Source: Candidatus Promineifilum breve
GTDB lineage: Bacteria > Chloroflexota > Anaerolineae > Promineifilales > Promineifilaceae
Assembly (NCBI RefSeq): GCF_900066015.1
Contig: NZ_LN890655.1
Location: 744,001 to 808,000, forward strand
Direction of reading: 5' to 3'
Length of the DNA: 64,000 nucleotides
This document shows, one piece after another, positions 16,390-24,976 of this stretch (position 1 is the stretch's first letter; each line of letters begins with the position of its first letter). Made by a program: the position numbers and the translations under genes. The notes under the pieces are model-generated. The model was not told the origin of the DNA and did not search any database. It was given only the letters and a program-made list of their open reading frames with translations.

Positions 16390-17763
16390 TTACTCGCCTT
16401 CAGCAGGCACCGGGGCTAACGTCGGCACGGTCTCGATCTCCGGCGTGGCCGTCGCGGAGGCCAGGAACTTGGCGTCGAGCACCGGCAGCGTCGGCACACG
16501 GCCGCGCCACATATCGTTGATTTGCAGGTTGCCGGTCAGCCGCTCATCAACGTAGCTCTGTACTGCCTCCTGCTGGGCCGTCTGGAACTCGTTGTCGCTC
16601 AACTCGCGTTCCTCGCGGCCACTGACCATGAATTGGTAGTAGCTGGAGGTGCCGTCGCCGTTATCGACGGTGAAGATCTCGCTCGGCTGGTCGATATCCA
16701 GTGTAAAGGCCGCCGTGGCGATCTCCGCGCCGATGCTGGCTTCCAGGTTGCTCTGCGTGCGCCACAGCAACTCGAAGGCGTCGGTTTCCGGCTGCTCGGT
16801 GGCCGCCGGGTCAGCCGGGCGGCTGACAATGCCGTTCCAGGTCGGCAGGAAGCCATCGGTTTCGATGAGGCCCTGCATCTCATTGGCCGCCTCTTCGGTC
16901 GAGGCGGCGAGGAAGAACAGGCTGGCATGGGGCGCGAGGCGCGGCAGGGCTTGCTCCTCGGTCAGCGCCTCGGTCAGCCGCTCGCGGCACAACTGGGCGC
17001 GCACCACCTGACGATAGATCGGCTCCTGGACGCCCAGATTGTTCAACTGGGCGATGAATTCACCGTACTGGGTCAGGAACTCCTCTTCGGGCACGGGCGT
17101 CGCCGTGGGCAGCGGCGTGGCCGCGGGGCCGGTGGTCGGCGTGGGGAAGGGAGTCAGGGTGGGCACAACGTCGGTGATGACCGCCGTCGGGATGGGCGTC
17201 AGCGAGGGAGTAGGCTGAACGGTGGCCGTCGGCTCCGGCTGCTGGGTCGGGGAGACACCTTCGCCATAGAAGCTATAGGACTCGCCGATCTTGGCCTGGA
17301 CGTCGGCCTCGTTAATTTCGATGCCGCGTTCCTCGACCGCCTCACAGATGACCACTTCGTCGGCCATCGTGTTCAGCACGTCCTGGCCCATCGTTTCGGG
17401 GTCATACAACTCGTTGATGACGCTGCCGCCGAACTGCTGGACGATGCCGACGTCGCCGCCGAATGCCGCCAGTTGGTTCTCCAGGAAGATGACGCGCTGG
17501 GCGCGCTCGAACTTGACCCGCTCCTGCCATTCGCGCAGGGTGATCTGGGTCTGCCCCACCGTGGCAACGGCCCGGTTGGGGGTCAGGAATAGCTCGTTGA
17601 CCACGGCGATACCGATCACCAGCGCGATCATGACGCCGATGACAATCGCCGCGATACGAATATTACGCAGCTGCCGCTCGTGCTTGCGCGCAATCAATAG
17701 TTCCTTGCGCGATTGGCGTTGTTCGGCTTCGCTTTCTTTGGGTGTCTGCTGTTTCTTGGCCAT
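16390..17763 (-). CDS. SurA/PrsA-like membrane-anchored chaperone or peptidyl-prolyl isomerase
   Basis: A 457-residue protein with a charged cytoplasmic N-terminus (residues 1-32), one membrane anchor (about 35-58) and a SurA-N-like helical domain (VATVGQTQITLREWQERVKFERAQ). A long Pro/Thr linker (about 165-225) is followed by helices and a parvulin-like region (about 285-420) with SNLEASIGAEIATAAFTLDIDQPSEIF. It probably helps fold exported proteins. The parvulin active-site residues are not clear, so isomerase activity is uncertain. It is the last gene of the rpsF-ssb-rpsR operon, an unusual place for an exported chaperone. Confidence 0.72.
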   Translation of the reverse strand: MAKKQQTPKESEAEQRQSRKELLIARKHERQLRNIRIAAIVIGVMIALVIGIAVVNELFLTPNRAVATVGQTQITLREWQERVKFERAQRVIFLENQLAAFGGDVGIVQQFGGSVINELYDPETMGQDVLNTMADEVVICEAVEERGIEINEADVQAKIGESYSFYGEGVSPTQQPEPTATVQPTPSLTPIPTAVITDVVPTLTPFPTPTTGPAATPLPTATPVPEEEFLTQYGEFIAQLNNLGVQEPIYRQVVRAQLCRERLTEALTEEQALPRLAPHASLFFLAASTEEAANEMQGLIETDGFLPTWNGIVSRPADPAATEQPETDAFELLWRTQSNLEASIGAEIATAAFTLDIDQPSEIFTVDNGDGTSSYYQFMVSGREERELSDNEFQTAQQEAVQSYVDERLTGNLQINDMWRGRVPTLPVLDAKFLASATATPEIETVPTLAPVPAEGE

Positions 17764-17784
17764 TACAATGTTGCTCAGGGCGGC

Positions 17785-18024
17785 TTAATCGGAGACGAAC
17801 GGCAACAAGGCGATGTGGCGGGCGCGCTTGATCTCGCGGGCCAGATGGCGCTGGTGCTTGGCGCAGGTGCCGGTCTGGCGGCGGGGGCGCATGCGGCCGA
17901 ACTCATTGACGTAGCGGCTCAACAAATCGACCGCCTTGTAATCGATCTCGGTCCGTTCGACACAGAACTGGCAGACGCGCTTGGTCGGCCGAAAACGCCG
18001 GTTAGGACGGTTGGGTGCTTGCAT
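17785..18024 (-). CDS. rpsR: 30S ribosomal protein S18
   Basis: S18 of the small ribosomal subunit, which pairs with S6 at the platform. The 79-residue protein has the conserved [25 protein letters not shown] and [33 protein letters not shown] blocks. Three cysteines (two in CQFC, one in GTCAKH) suggest a zinc-binding version. It lies in the classical order rpsF-ssb-rpsR, 14 bases after ssb. Confidence 0.97.
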   Translation of the reverse strand: MQAPNRPNRRFRPTKRVCQFCVERTEIDYKAVDLLSRYVNEFGRMRPRRQTGTCAKHQRHLAREIKRARHIALLPFVSD

Positions 18025-18038
18025 TGGTTAATCCTCAC

Positions 18039-18377
18039 TTATTCTGAGAGCACAATCAAATCCTGGGCGACAACTTCCGTGCGGAAGTGGCGGCGGCCGA
18101 GGCTGTCTTCCCAGCCGCGCGTTTGCAATCGCCCTTCAATGTAAACTTGTTGACCTTTGGCCAGGCGGTCGCGGCACAATTCGGCCAGACTGCCCCAGGC
18201 GACGACATTGAACCACTCTTTCTCTTCGTGCTTTTCGCCTTCGGTCGAAGTCCAGCTGCGCGAAGTCGCCACGCTGAAGGAGGCCACGGCACGGCCGCCG
18301 GGTGTCTGACGAACTTCGGGTTCGTCTTCCAACCAGCCGATGACCATGACTTTGTTCAAGCCTTTGCTGGGCGACAT
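18039..18377 (-). CDS. ssb: single-stranded DNA-binding protein
   Basis: An OB-fold SSB of 112 residues, starting MSPSKGLNKVMVIGWLEDEPEVR. The core includes VASFSVATSRSWTS, KEWFNVVAWGSLAELCRDRLAKGQQVYIEGRLQTR and RTEVVAQDLIVLSE. It ends right after the OB fold, without the acidic C-terminal DDxPF tail used for partner binding, so this is a short SSB. A longer tailed SSB may exist elsewhere. The ATG at 18377 is chosen because the upstream extension to 18500 would overlap rpsF and is not SSB-like. Confidence 0.93.
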   Translation of the reverse strand: MSPSKGLNKVMVIGWLEDEPEVRQTPGGRAVASFSVATSRSWTSTEGEKHEEKEWFNVVAWGSLAELCRDRLAKGQQVYIEGRLQTRGWEDSLGRRHFRTEVVAQDLIVLSE

Positions 18378-18399
18378 CGTTTCGCGTCTCGCCGGGGAA

Positions 18400-18693
18400 T
18401 TATTCGCCCTTGCGAATGACCAGATAACGCAGGACGTCCTCGTTATACTGCATGCTGCGCTCGATGTCCTTGATGCGGGTCGCGTCCAGCTTGGCCTCAT
18501 AGAGGACGTAGTACCCTTCCGTGAACTTCTTGATGGGGTAGGCTAACTGGCGGACGCCCCAATGATTGGCGACCAACGCGCCATCCTCTTTGGGGCCGGG
18601 GATCAATAAATTGCTGAGCCGTTCGATCAATTGGGTACGTTCAGCTTCTTCCAACTGGGGTTGGATGATCACAGTCACTTCGTATTCGCGCAC
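18400..18693 (-). CDS. rpsF: 30S ribosomal protein S6
   Basis: S6 of the small subunit platform. From the GTG at 18693 the protein is 97 residues: REYEVTVIIQPQLEEAERTQ, HWGVRQLAYPIKKFTEGYYV and a final beta strand with DVLRYLVIRK. The GTG is chosen because AGGAGAG lies directly upstream. Family length is normal. It heads the rpsF-ssb-rpsR-SurA-like operon with its own promoter and a leader of about 110 bases. Confidence 0.96.
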   Translation of the reverse strand: MREYEVTVIIQPQLEEAERTQLIERLSNLLIPGPKEDGALVANHWGVRQLAYPIKKFTEGYYVLYEAKLDATRIKDIERSMQYNEDVLRYLVIRKGE

Positions 18694-18801
18694 GTTGCCA
18701 CTCTCCTTTCCTTGGAATGTACTCTTGCGAGCATTGCCCCCGGTCACTCGCCGGGAGCGGAAGCCGGCGAAACAGGCGTGCTTTCCTGTTGCCGGGCAAC
18801 G
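18694..18801 (-). promoter_or_regulatory. rpsF leader, possible S6:S18 autoregulatory RNA
   Basis: The leader between the predicted transcript start and the rpsF GTG folds into at least two GC-rich hairpins (18764-18796, stem CCCGGCAACAGG with its partner, and 18737-18756). Many bacteria have an S6:S18-binding RNA here. I cannot confirm its CCG-bulge motif by eye, so this is a candidate only. Confidence 0.3.
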
Positions 18802-18808
18802 ACTCGTT

Positions 18809-18836
18809 ATTATAGCCGGTCGTTGGAAATATTCAA
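18809..18836 (-). promoter_or_regulatory. promoter of the rpsF operon
   Basis: On the minus strand TTGAAT (plus-strand 18831-18836) and a perfect TATAAT (18809-18814) are separated by 16 bases. Transcription would begin near 18802. Confidence 0.7.
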
Positions 18837-18858
18837 GTTTTTGGCTGGGAATGTAAGA

Positions 18859-20232
18859 CTAGCGCACCAAGGCCAGATCAACCGCTTCCTGCAACGTGCG
18901 GCAGGTGATGATCTCCAGCCCCGGCGGCATGGCCGCCGCGTTCATCTGCCGGGTGCGGGGAATCAGGCAGCGCTTGAAGCCCAGCTTGGCCGCTTCCTTC
19001 AGGCGCGGCTCCAGTTGACTGACGGCGCGCAACTCACCGCTGAGGCCGACCTCGCCAAAGAAGGCCATGTCGGCGTGGACCGGCCGGTCCTTGACGCTGC
19101 TGGCGATGGCTAAGGCCACGCCCAGGTCGGCCGCCGGCTCGCTGATCTGCAAGCCGCCGATGACGTTGACGAACACGTCCTTGTCGTGCAGCGGAATGTG
19201 GACGCGGCGGGTCAGGACGGCGGTCAGCAGCAGCAGCCGGTTCAAGTCGATGCCGACGGGCGTCCGGCGCGGGTTGGTGAAGGTCGTGGCGCTGGCCAGG
19301 GCTTGCACCTCCACCAGCAGCGGCCGTGTGCCCTCCAGCGTGACGGCGATGGCCGAGCCGGGGGAATTGGCCTGGCGTTCGGCCAGAAATGCCTCCGACG
19401 GGTTGAGCACTTCGACCATGCCCTGCTCGACCATCTCGAAGACGCCCACCTCACTGGTCGCGCCGAAGCGATTCTTGACGCTGCGCAATAGCCGGTAGCG
19501 ATGGAACGGATCGCCCTCCAGATAGAGAACGGTATCGACGATGTGCTCCAGCACGCGCGGCCCGGCGATGGCCCCTTCCTTGGTCACGTGGCCGACCAGG
19601 ACGATGACGACGCCCGACTGCTTGGCCAGCTCCTGGAACCGCGACGCCGATTCGCGCACCTGGGTGACGCTGCCGGCCGAGGAATTGAGGCTGTCGTCAT
19701 AGGTCGTCTGGATACTGTCGATGATGGCCATGATCGGCCGCACCTCGGTAATGTGATCCAGGATGGCCCGCAGATTGGTTTCGGTCACCAGGAAGAGATC
19801 GTGGGCGTCCATCTTCAGCCGCTCGGCGCGCATCTTGATCTGCCGCGCGCTCTCCTCGCCGGAGACGTAGAGCACCGGGCCGTGGAGATTGGCGGCCAGC
19901 CCGGCGATCTCCAATAACAGGGTCGATTTACCGATACCTGGATCGCCGCCGACCAGGATGAGCGAGCCGGGCACGAGGCCGCCGCCCAGCACGCGCGAGA
20001 ACTCCTGCACCGGCAGGGCCAGCCGGTCGAGGCCGTCGGTCTCCACCTCGTGCAGCCGCACCGGCCGCGACGTAAGCGAGCCGGGCGAGCGCCGCCCCTT
20101 GGTCGCCGTCTCGGATTCAACCACCTGCTCGACCATTGTGTCGAACTCGTTGCAGCGCGGGCAGCGGCCCATGTAGGCCGGGGTCGTCCGGCCGCAACTC
20201 TGACACACGTATTGTGTTTGTCGTTTCGCCAT
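18859..20232 (-). CDS. radA: DNA repair protein RadA
   Basis: A RecA-like ATPase that promotes branch migration during recombinational repair. All four RadA regions are seen. A C4 zinc finger (CQSCGRTTPAYMGRCPRC, residues 10-27) comes first, then the RecA core with Walker A GGDPGIGKSTLLLE (about 92-105). The RadA-specific VKNRFGATSEVGVFEM follows, and last is a Lon-protease-like domain with GDPFHR and VGIDLNRLLLL. At 457 residues it has the family length. Its stop lies just upstream of the rpsF promoter, so it is a separate minus-strand unit. Confidence 0.97.
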   Translation of the reverse strand: MAKRQTQYVCQSCGRTTPAYMGRCPRCNEFDTMVEQVVESETATKGRRSPGSLTSRPVRLHEVETDGLDRLALPVQEFSRVLGGGLVPGSLILVGGDPGIGKSTLLLEIAGLAANLHGPVLYVSGEESARQIKMRAERLKMDAHDLFLVTETNLRAILDHITEVRPIMAIIDSIQTTYDDSLNSSAGSVTQVRESASRFQELAKQSGVVIVLVGHVTKEGAIAGPRVLEHIVDTVLYLEGDPFHRYRLLRSVKNRFGATSEVGVFEMVEQGMVEVLNPSEAFLAERQANSPGSAIAVTLEGTRPLLVEVQALASATTFTNPRRTPVGIDLNRLLLLTAVLTRRVHIPLHDKDVFVNVIGGLQISEPAADLGVALAIASSVKDRPVHADMAFFGEVGLSGELRAVSQLEPRLKEAAKLGFKRCLIPRTRQMNAAAMPPGLEIITCRTLQEAVDLALVR

Positions 20233-20260
20233 GCCCCCAAGTATACCAAGAAGAGGAATG

Positions 20261-20320
20261 GAACGCGGATAACACGGATTTAGCCGCGTCGATTCGTTAA
20301 ATCTGTGTTGTCCGCGTTCT
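20261..20320. repeat. inverted repeat of CGCGGATAACACGGATT type
   Basis: Left arm 20261-20281 and right arm 20293-20320 are inverted copies separated by about 11 bases, between the divergent radA and the small membrane-protein gene. The units resemble those at 6012-6105 and 57655-57736. Confidence 0.75.
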
Positions 20321-20341
20321 AATCCGGGCGGATTTACGTGG

Positions 20342-20347
20342 TATAAT
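20342..20347 (+). promoter_or_regulatory. -10 element very close to a start codon
   Basis: A perfect TATAAT ends only eight bases before the ATG at 20356. No good -35 is visible. If used, it would yield a leaderless mRNA. Confidence 0.4.
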
Positions 20348-20355
20348 GCCGCCGC

Positions 20356-20658
20356 ATGATCAACTGGCTATCCGTCGTGGGCAATGGTTTCTGGATCGTC
20401 GGGCTGGCGCTCGTCCTGGCCGGGTTCAGCTATCATTATTGGCTGGCCGGGCAATTGGGCCATCCGTTGCGCCAGGAGTTGGGCGGGTTGTCGTTCCAAC
20501 GGCTGGCAATCGGCGGGCTGCTGCTGGTCAGTATCGGGCTGGCCCTGACGGCCGATGGCTTGTGGCAATTGCTGCCGGCCGCGGCGCTGGTCATCGTCAG
20601 CCTGGTGGCTTTGTTCACCCTGTTTCGCCGCCAACGCCGCCAACATCCGGGAAATTAG
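20356..20658 (+). CDS. small three-helix membrane protein, unknown function
   Basis: A 100-residue protein with three strongly hydrophobic segments (about residues 8-26, 50-68 and 70-88) and a basic C-terminus (FRRQRRQHPGN) that should face the cytoplasm. No known family was recognised. It is followed after four bases by a small secreted-protein gene on the same strand. Confidence 0.65.
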   Translation: MINWLSVVGNGFWIVGLALVLAGFSYHYWLAGQLGHPLRQELGGLSFQRLAIGGLLLVSIGLALTADGLWQLLPAAALVIVSLVALFTLFRRQRRQHPGN

Positions 20659-20662
20659 GTCT

Positions 20663-21091
20663 ATGATTGTCTCAATGTCATTTCGTTCGCGCGTCGCGCT
20701 CCTGTTACTTCTCCTTCTCGTCATTGGCGCGGTTCGGCGGCCGGTGGCGGCCGGCAACCCCCGCCAGGACAGCTATCCCGCGCCCACGCCGACGTTGGCC
20801 GCCGCGCCCATCCTCGACCCGATGCTGCCGTCGCCCACACCGCTGGCCTACCCCTCTTTTGCCGAGCCTGATTTCGTGGCCGCCACGCCCGCGCCCATCG
20901 GCGGGGAGAGCGGCGGGCAATTTTTGCCGGCCGTGCCGGGCGCTAATACGACCGTGAGCCAACCCGTCACACCGGAGGCAACCTCGCGCGGTCTGGTATT
21001 TCTATGGCTGAGCTTTCTGGCTACATTCCTCGTCTTCCTGATCGCCGTCGTCGGATCGATCCTGCTCTTCACCCGTCGCAACGAAAATTAA
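20663..21091 (+). CDS. small Pro/Thr-rich exported protein with C-terminal anchor
   Basis: A 142-residue protein with an N-terminal signal or anchor (RSRVALLLLLLLVIGAVRRP), a Pro/Ala/Thr-rich extracellular middle (SYPAPTPTLAAAPILDPMLP) and a C-terminal transmembrane helix (VFLWLSFLATFLVFLIAVVG) ending in RRNEN. No catalytic motif was seen. The ATG at 20663 follows the previous stop by four bases; a second ATG lies four codons on. It is probably a surface-exposed structural or linker protein. Confidence 0.65.
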   Translation: MIVSMSFRSRVALLLLLLLVIGAVRRPVAAGNPRQDSYPAPTPTLAAAPILDPMLPSPTPLAYPSFAEPDFVAATPAPIGGESGGQFLPAVPGANTTVSQPVTPEATSRGLVFLWLSFLATFLVFLIAVVGSILLFTRRNEN

Positions 21092-21107
21092 GCCCAACGC
21101 CGGATCA

Positions 21108-21136
21108 TTGAAGGGAACGGGCCGCCGGGCTACAAT
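21108..21136 (+). promoter_or_regulatory. internal promoter before the flippase-like gene
   Basis: TTGAAG (21108-21113) and TACAAT (21131-21136) are separated by 17 bases. The position shows that the in-frame TTG at 21108 is not the translation start of the next gene. Confidence 0.5.
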
Positions 21137-21194
21137 TCGCCTACCCGCTTCGGAACCAACCCATTCCGGGGCCGGCGCGCGCGTATGGAGCGAA

Positions 21195-22274
21195 TTGATC
21201 ACGAATAACGCGACTCGGCCGACACATCACGCCTGGCGGCGCTATTTGCCGTGGCTGAATCTGGGCCTGACGGTGCTCCTCATCATCGCCGGCCTGTGGT
21301 ATCTGTCCACACGGGTCAGTCTGGCCGCCGTCGGCGCGGCGCTGGCCGGCGCGAAGCCGTTCTACGTCTTGCTGGCCGTGGGGTTGATGCTGCTGACGGT
21401 GGCGCTCAAAGGCTGGCGCTGGCAATTGATGTTTCCGCCAGAGCGGTCGCCCGAGCGGCCGGCCGAACGAACGCCCGTCTCCTTCGCCGCCGCCTTCTGG
21501 GCCGTGGCCCTGGGCCAATACGTCAACCTCATCGTGCCCTTCCTGCGCCTGGGCGAAGTGGCCCGCCTGTATGCCCTCAATCAGGAAAGCGGCGCATCGG
21601 CCGGGCGGGCGCTGGGTACGCTAGTGATCGAGAAGACACTCGACCTCATCTTCTTCGGCCTGACCATCCTCTTCATTCTGCCGTTCGTCATCCTGCCCGA
21701 CTTCATCAACCGGCCGGGGCCGATGCTGTTGCTCCTGCCGCTGTTGCTGCTGGTTGTCCTCTACCTGTTGGCCTACCGGACGGAGCTGGTCATCCGCTTC
21801 TGGCAGCGGCTTATCGCCCCTCTGCCCGAACGGCCGCGCGCGCTTCTCATGCGGCTGGCCGTGGCCGGGCTGGAGGGCCTGGCGGCGCTGCGCGACCGGC
21901 GTTTGACGCTGGCGACGCTGCTCCTGTCGCTCGCCATCGCCGTGCTGTCCGTCGTCTTGCCCTACGCGCTATTCCCGGCGCTCGCCCTGCCGCTCACTCT
22001 GCTCGATGCCGCCCTCATCCACATCGCCGTCAGCATTGCCATCACCCCACCCAGTACCCCGGCCAAGATCGGCGTGTTCAACGGCGCGGCGGCGCTGATG
22101 CTGTGGCAATTCGGCCTGACCGACGAGACGCTCATCGCCGGCTACGCCATCCTGCTCTACCTCGTCGTCGTGGGGCCGCAGCTCTTGCTGGGTCTCATCG
22201 CCGCCTCGCGCACCAAATGGCGCTGGAACGCCGGTATCGCCGCCGTTCCGCCGGCCGCCCCTGATCAGGTATGA
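21195..22274 (+). CDS. flippase-like integral membrane protein (LPG synthase TM / UPF0104 family)
   Basis: A polytopic membrane protein of the lysylphosphatidylglycerol synthase transmembrane-region family. Diagnostic stretches are VALKGWRWQLMF, VALGQYVNLIVPFLRLGEVARLYAL, GTLVIEKTLDLIFFGLTILF and ITPPSTPAKIGVFNGAAALML. Bacterial members without the synthase domain are thought to move lipids or lipid-linked sugars. The TTG at 21195 (GGAG four bases upstream) is proposed as start because a promoter overlaps the longer frame; this start remains uncertain. It overlaps the following GT2 gene as ATGA, so they probably act together in surface-glycan export. Confidence 0.8.
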   Translation: MITNNATRPTHHAWRRYLPWLNLGLTVLLIIAGLWYLSTRVSLAAVGAALAGAKPFYVLLAVGLMLLTVALKGWRWQLMFPPERSPERPAERTPVSFAAAFWAVALGQYVNLIVPFLRLGEVARLYALNQESGASAGRALGTLVIEKTLDLIFFGLTILFILPFVILPDFINRPGPMLLLLPLLLLVVLYLLAYRTELVIRFWQRLIAPLPERPRALLMRLAVAGLEGLAALRDRRLTLATLLLSLAIAVLSVVLPYALFPALALPLTLLDAALIHIAVSIAITPPSTPAKIGVFNGAAALMLWQFGLTDETLIAGYAILLYLVVVGPQLLLGLIAASRTKWRWNAGIAAVPPAAPDQV

Positions 22275-23329
22275 CCGCTCCGCCCATCTCCGTGATTATC
22301 CCCGCCTATAACGCCGCCCGGACGATTGGCCCGTGTCTGGCGGCGCTACGCGAGCAGGCGTTCGATAAGCCCTACGAAATCATCGTCGTCGATGACGGCT
22401 CGACCGACGGCACGGCCGAAATTGCGCGCACGGCGGGCGCGACCGTCATCTCCACCCCGCGCGGCCGACCGGCGGCGGCGCGCAATGCCGGTATTCGCGC
22501 CGCACAGGGGGCCATCATCTGCTGCACCGACGCCGATTGCGCCCCCCAGCCCGATTGGTTGCGCGAACTAACGGCCCCGTTCGACGACCCGGCGATCATG
22601 GCCGCCAAAGGAGCCTACGAGACGCGGCAACGGGCGCTGGTGGCCCGCTTCGTGCAACTGGAATATGAAGACAAATACGACCGCCTGCGCCAACAGCCGG
22701 CCATCGACTTCATCGACACCTACTCGGCCGCCTATCGCCGCGACGTGTTGCTGGACAATGAAGGGTTTGACGTGCGCTTCGATTATCTGGAAGATCAGGA
22801 GCTATCCTTTCGCCTGGCCGCCCGTGGTTGCCGCATGGTCTTTCGCGAGACGGCCGTCGTCGATCATCGGCACAGCGCCACTGTGCGCGCCTACTTGCGC
22901 AAGAAGGGGATCATCGGCTATTGGAAGGCCCAGGTCGTGCGCCGCCATCCCGACCGCGCGGGCGGCGATTCCCACACGCCGCCGGTGATGAAGGTGCAGA
23001 TGCTGCTGGCGATGCTGACCCTGGCGGCCGTCGTGGCTGGGGTCATGGGCTTGCTCCTGTGGCCGGGCGAGGTTGTGGCGCGCTCCCTGTTGGTCTGGGG
23101 GCCGGCGGCGTTGGCGGCTCTCGCTTTCGTCGCCACGACCCTGCCGTTCGTCGCCAAGGCGTGGCGCAAAGACCGGCCGGTGGCGGTGGTAGCGCCCTTT
23201 TTGCTGTTCGGCCGGGCGGTGGCGCTGAGCCTGGGCTACGCCTGGGGAATGCTCCAGCCGCGACGCGCCATTACCGGCCAACCACCGGGCAAGGGAGAAG
23301 GTTTTTTGCCCAATGAGCGCTCGACTTGA
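22271..23329 (+). CDS. family 2 glycosyltransferase with C-terminal membrane helices
   Basis: A 352-residue GT2 enzyme: SVIIPAYNAARTIGPCLAAL, IVVDDGSTDGTAEIARTAGA (nucleotide binding), ICCTDADCAPQPDWLREL (metal-binding DAD) and FDYLEDQELSFRLAARG (catalytic region). Two hydrophobic segments near residues 240-265 and 270-292 anchor it in the membrane. It starts within the stop of the flippase-like gene (ATGA), indicating coupled translation, and likely adds sugar to a lipid-linked acceptor. Confidence 0.88.
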   Translation: MTAPPISVIIPAYNAARTIGPCLAALREQAFDKPYEIIVVDDGSTDGTAEIARTAGATVISTPRGRPAAARNAGIRAAQGAIICCTDADCAPQPDWLRELTAPFDDPAIMAAKGAYETRQRALVARFVQLEYEDKYDRLRQQPAIDFIDTYSAAYRRDVLLDNEGFDVRFDYLEDQELSFRLAARGCRMVFRETAVVDHRHSATVRAYLRKKGIIGYWKAQVVRRHPDRAGGDSHTPPVMKVQMLLAMLTLAAVVAGVMGLLLWPGEVVARSLLVWGPAALAALAFVATTLPFVAKAWRKDRPVAVVAPFLLFGRAVALSLGYAWGMLQPRRAITGQPPGKGEGFLPNERST

Positions 23330-23506
23330 CGGGCGCGGCCCATAGCCCATTATTCACGTTGATTGTATGGTCGCTACCCTTTTTGCTGATTAAACTGGAC
23401 GGGAAGGGCCGGTATTTTTTCCAGGAATGTATCGTTGATCAGGGACAACGCTTAACGATGGTCACTACGCCCATGAAATCCGGGCGAGGCGCGAGATAAA
23501 CACCAG

Positions 23507-24976
23507 ATGATCGCGCCCAACCCCGCCACGCCGCTGACGTCGAACGTCAACGAGCCGGCCGCCCTGCGCCTCTACGCGGCGGCGGCGACCCTCGTCACGT
23601 TGGGCGTCTACCTGCTCACGCTGGCCCCCGACCTGAGCTGGGCCAACGCCGCAACCGACGGCGGCGAACTGATCACCGCCGCGGTCACCCTGGGCATCCC
23701 CCACCCGCCGGGCTATCCCCTCTACGTCATCCTGGGCAAGGTATTCAGCCTGCTGCCAGTGGGCACGGTCGCCCTGCGCTTCAATTTGCTGTCGGCCGTC
23801 TGTGGCGCGTTGGCCGTCGGTGTCCTCGTCCTGGCTATCGGGGCGTATCACCGGGGCCGTGTACGCCCGCCGGTCGCTGTCGCGGCGGCGCTTCTCTTCG
23901 GCTTCGCGCCGCTGGTCTGGAGCCAGGCCATCGTGACCGAGGTCTACACGCTGAACCTGCTGCTGCTGGCCGTCTTTCTGCTGGCCTGGAGCCGCGCCGG
24001 GGCGTCCGGTTGGAGCGGCTTCTGGCTGGGGCTGGCGATCACCACCCACCTGACGTCGCTGCTGATGCTGCCTGCCCTGCTGGTCGGGCACCGGCGTAGT
24101 CGGGCCGTGGTCGGTCTGACCGTAGCCGGTCTGGCGCTGGGCCTCACGCCGTTATTGCTGCTGCCGCTATTGGCGCGGGGCGATAGTCCGGTGGTCTGGG
24201 GACAGCCGACCGATCTCGCCGGGTGGTGGTGGCTCGTCAGCGGCCGGCTCTACGCCGCCAACGTTCAGCCCGCGCTGGACGGGGAGCGCCTGCTGAGCCT
24301 GTTGCGCGCGCTGGCCTTTGGCCCGGCGGCGCTCATCATGGCCCGCCGGACGGCCGGAACCACGGTTGGCGAGTGGGTCGTCGCGATTCAGCGGCAACGC
24401 TCGTCGATTGTGTTAGCGATTATCGCTTTGGCCTACGCCGCGTTTGCACTGGTGTATGGCGCAACCGACGCGGCGGTCATGCTTTTGCCCGGCCTGATGG
24501 TGGCTGTCTTGCTCCTATCGCCACGCCTAGCCATGCTTGGCCGCGCGTCGCTGTTGCTGCCCTTGCTCCTGGTCATCTGGGGCTACCCAACCCAAAAGTT
24601 GAGCGGCCGCGAGCCGCGCGCGCTGGCCGACGCCGTTTTCGCCGCCGCGCCACCCGATGCCATTCTCCTCGCGTCCGGCGACCAGACGACCTTTACGCTC
24701 TGGTATTTTCACCACGTCGAAGGCCGGCGACCCGACATTGTTGTGGCAGACGCCGATCTGTTCGCCTTCGACTGGTATCGGGCGCGACTGGCCCGACAAA
24801 ATCCAGCCATCCTAGTTCCCGTGGCCGATGATCTGGCCGCCTTCCAGCGGCTCCATGCGTCGCACCGTCCATTCTGCGCGGTTGGTTTGGCTGCCCCATT
24901 GCCGGCGGGATCACCTTCAGATAGCCGGCCATCCGGCGGCGCACCCTATCTCAACTGCATCGAGAGAGTCAATTGA
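23507..24976 (+). CDS. DUF2723 (TMEM260-like) membrane protein
   Basis: A 489-residue multi-pass protein. The DUF2723 hallmark is present near the N-terminus: APDLSWANAATDGGELITAA followed by TLGIPHPPGYPLYVILGKVF, with further helices to about residue 360 and a soluble C-terminal part containing ILLASGDQTTFTLWYFHHVEG. Related eukaryotic TMEM260 is an O-mannosyltransferase of GT-C topology, so a protein- or lipid-directed glycosyltransferase role is likely, but the bacterial substrate is unknown. The stop overlaps the next gene as TTGA. Confidence 0.83.
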   Translation: MIAPNPATPLTSNVNEPAALRLYAAAATLVTLGVYLLTLAPDLSWANAATDGGELITAAVTLGIPHPPGYPLYVILGKVFSLLPVGTVALRFNLLSAVCGALAVGVLVLAIGAYHRGRVRPPVAVAAALLFGFAPLVWSQAIVTEVYTLNLLLLAVFLLAWSRAGASGWSGFWLGLAITTHLTSLLMLPALLVGHRRSRAVVGLTVAGLALGLTPLLLLPLLARGDSPVVWGQPTDLAGWWWLVSGRLYAANVQPALDGERLLSLLRALAFGPAALIMARRTAGTTVGEWVVAIQRQRSSIVLAIIALAYAAFALVYGATDAAVMLLPGLMVAVLLLSPRLAMLGRASLLLPLLLVIWGYPTQKLSGREPRALADAVFAAAPPDAILLASGDQTTFTLWYFHHVEGRRPDIVVADADLFAFDWYRARLARQNPAILVPVADDLAAFQRLHASHRPFCAVGLAAPLPAGSPSDSRPSGGAPYLNCIERVN

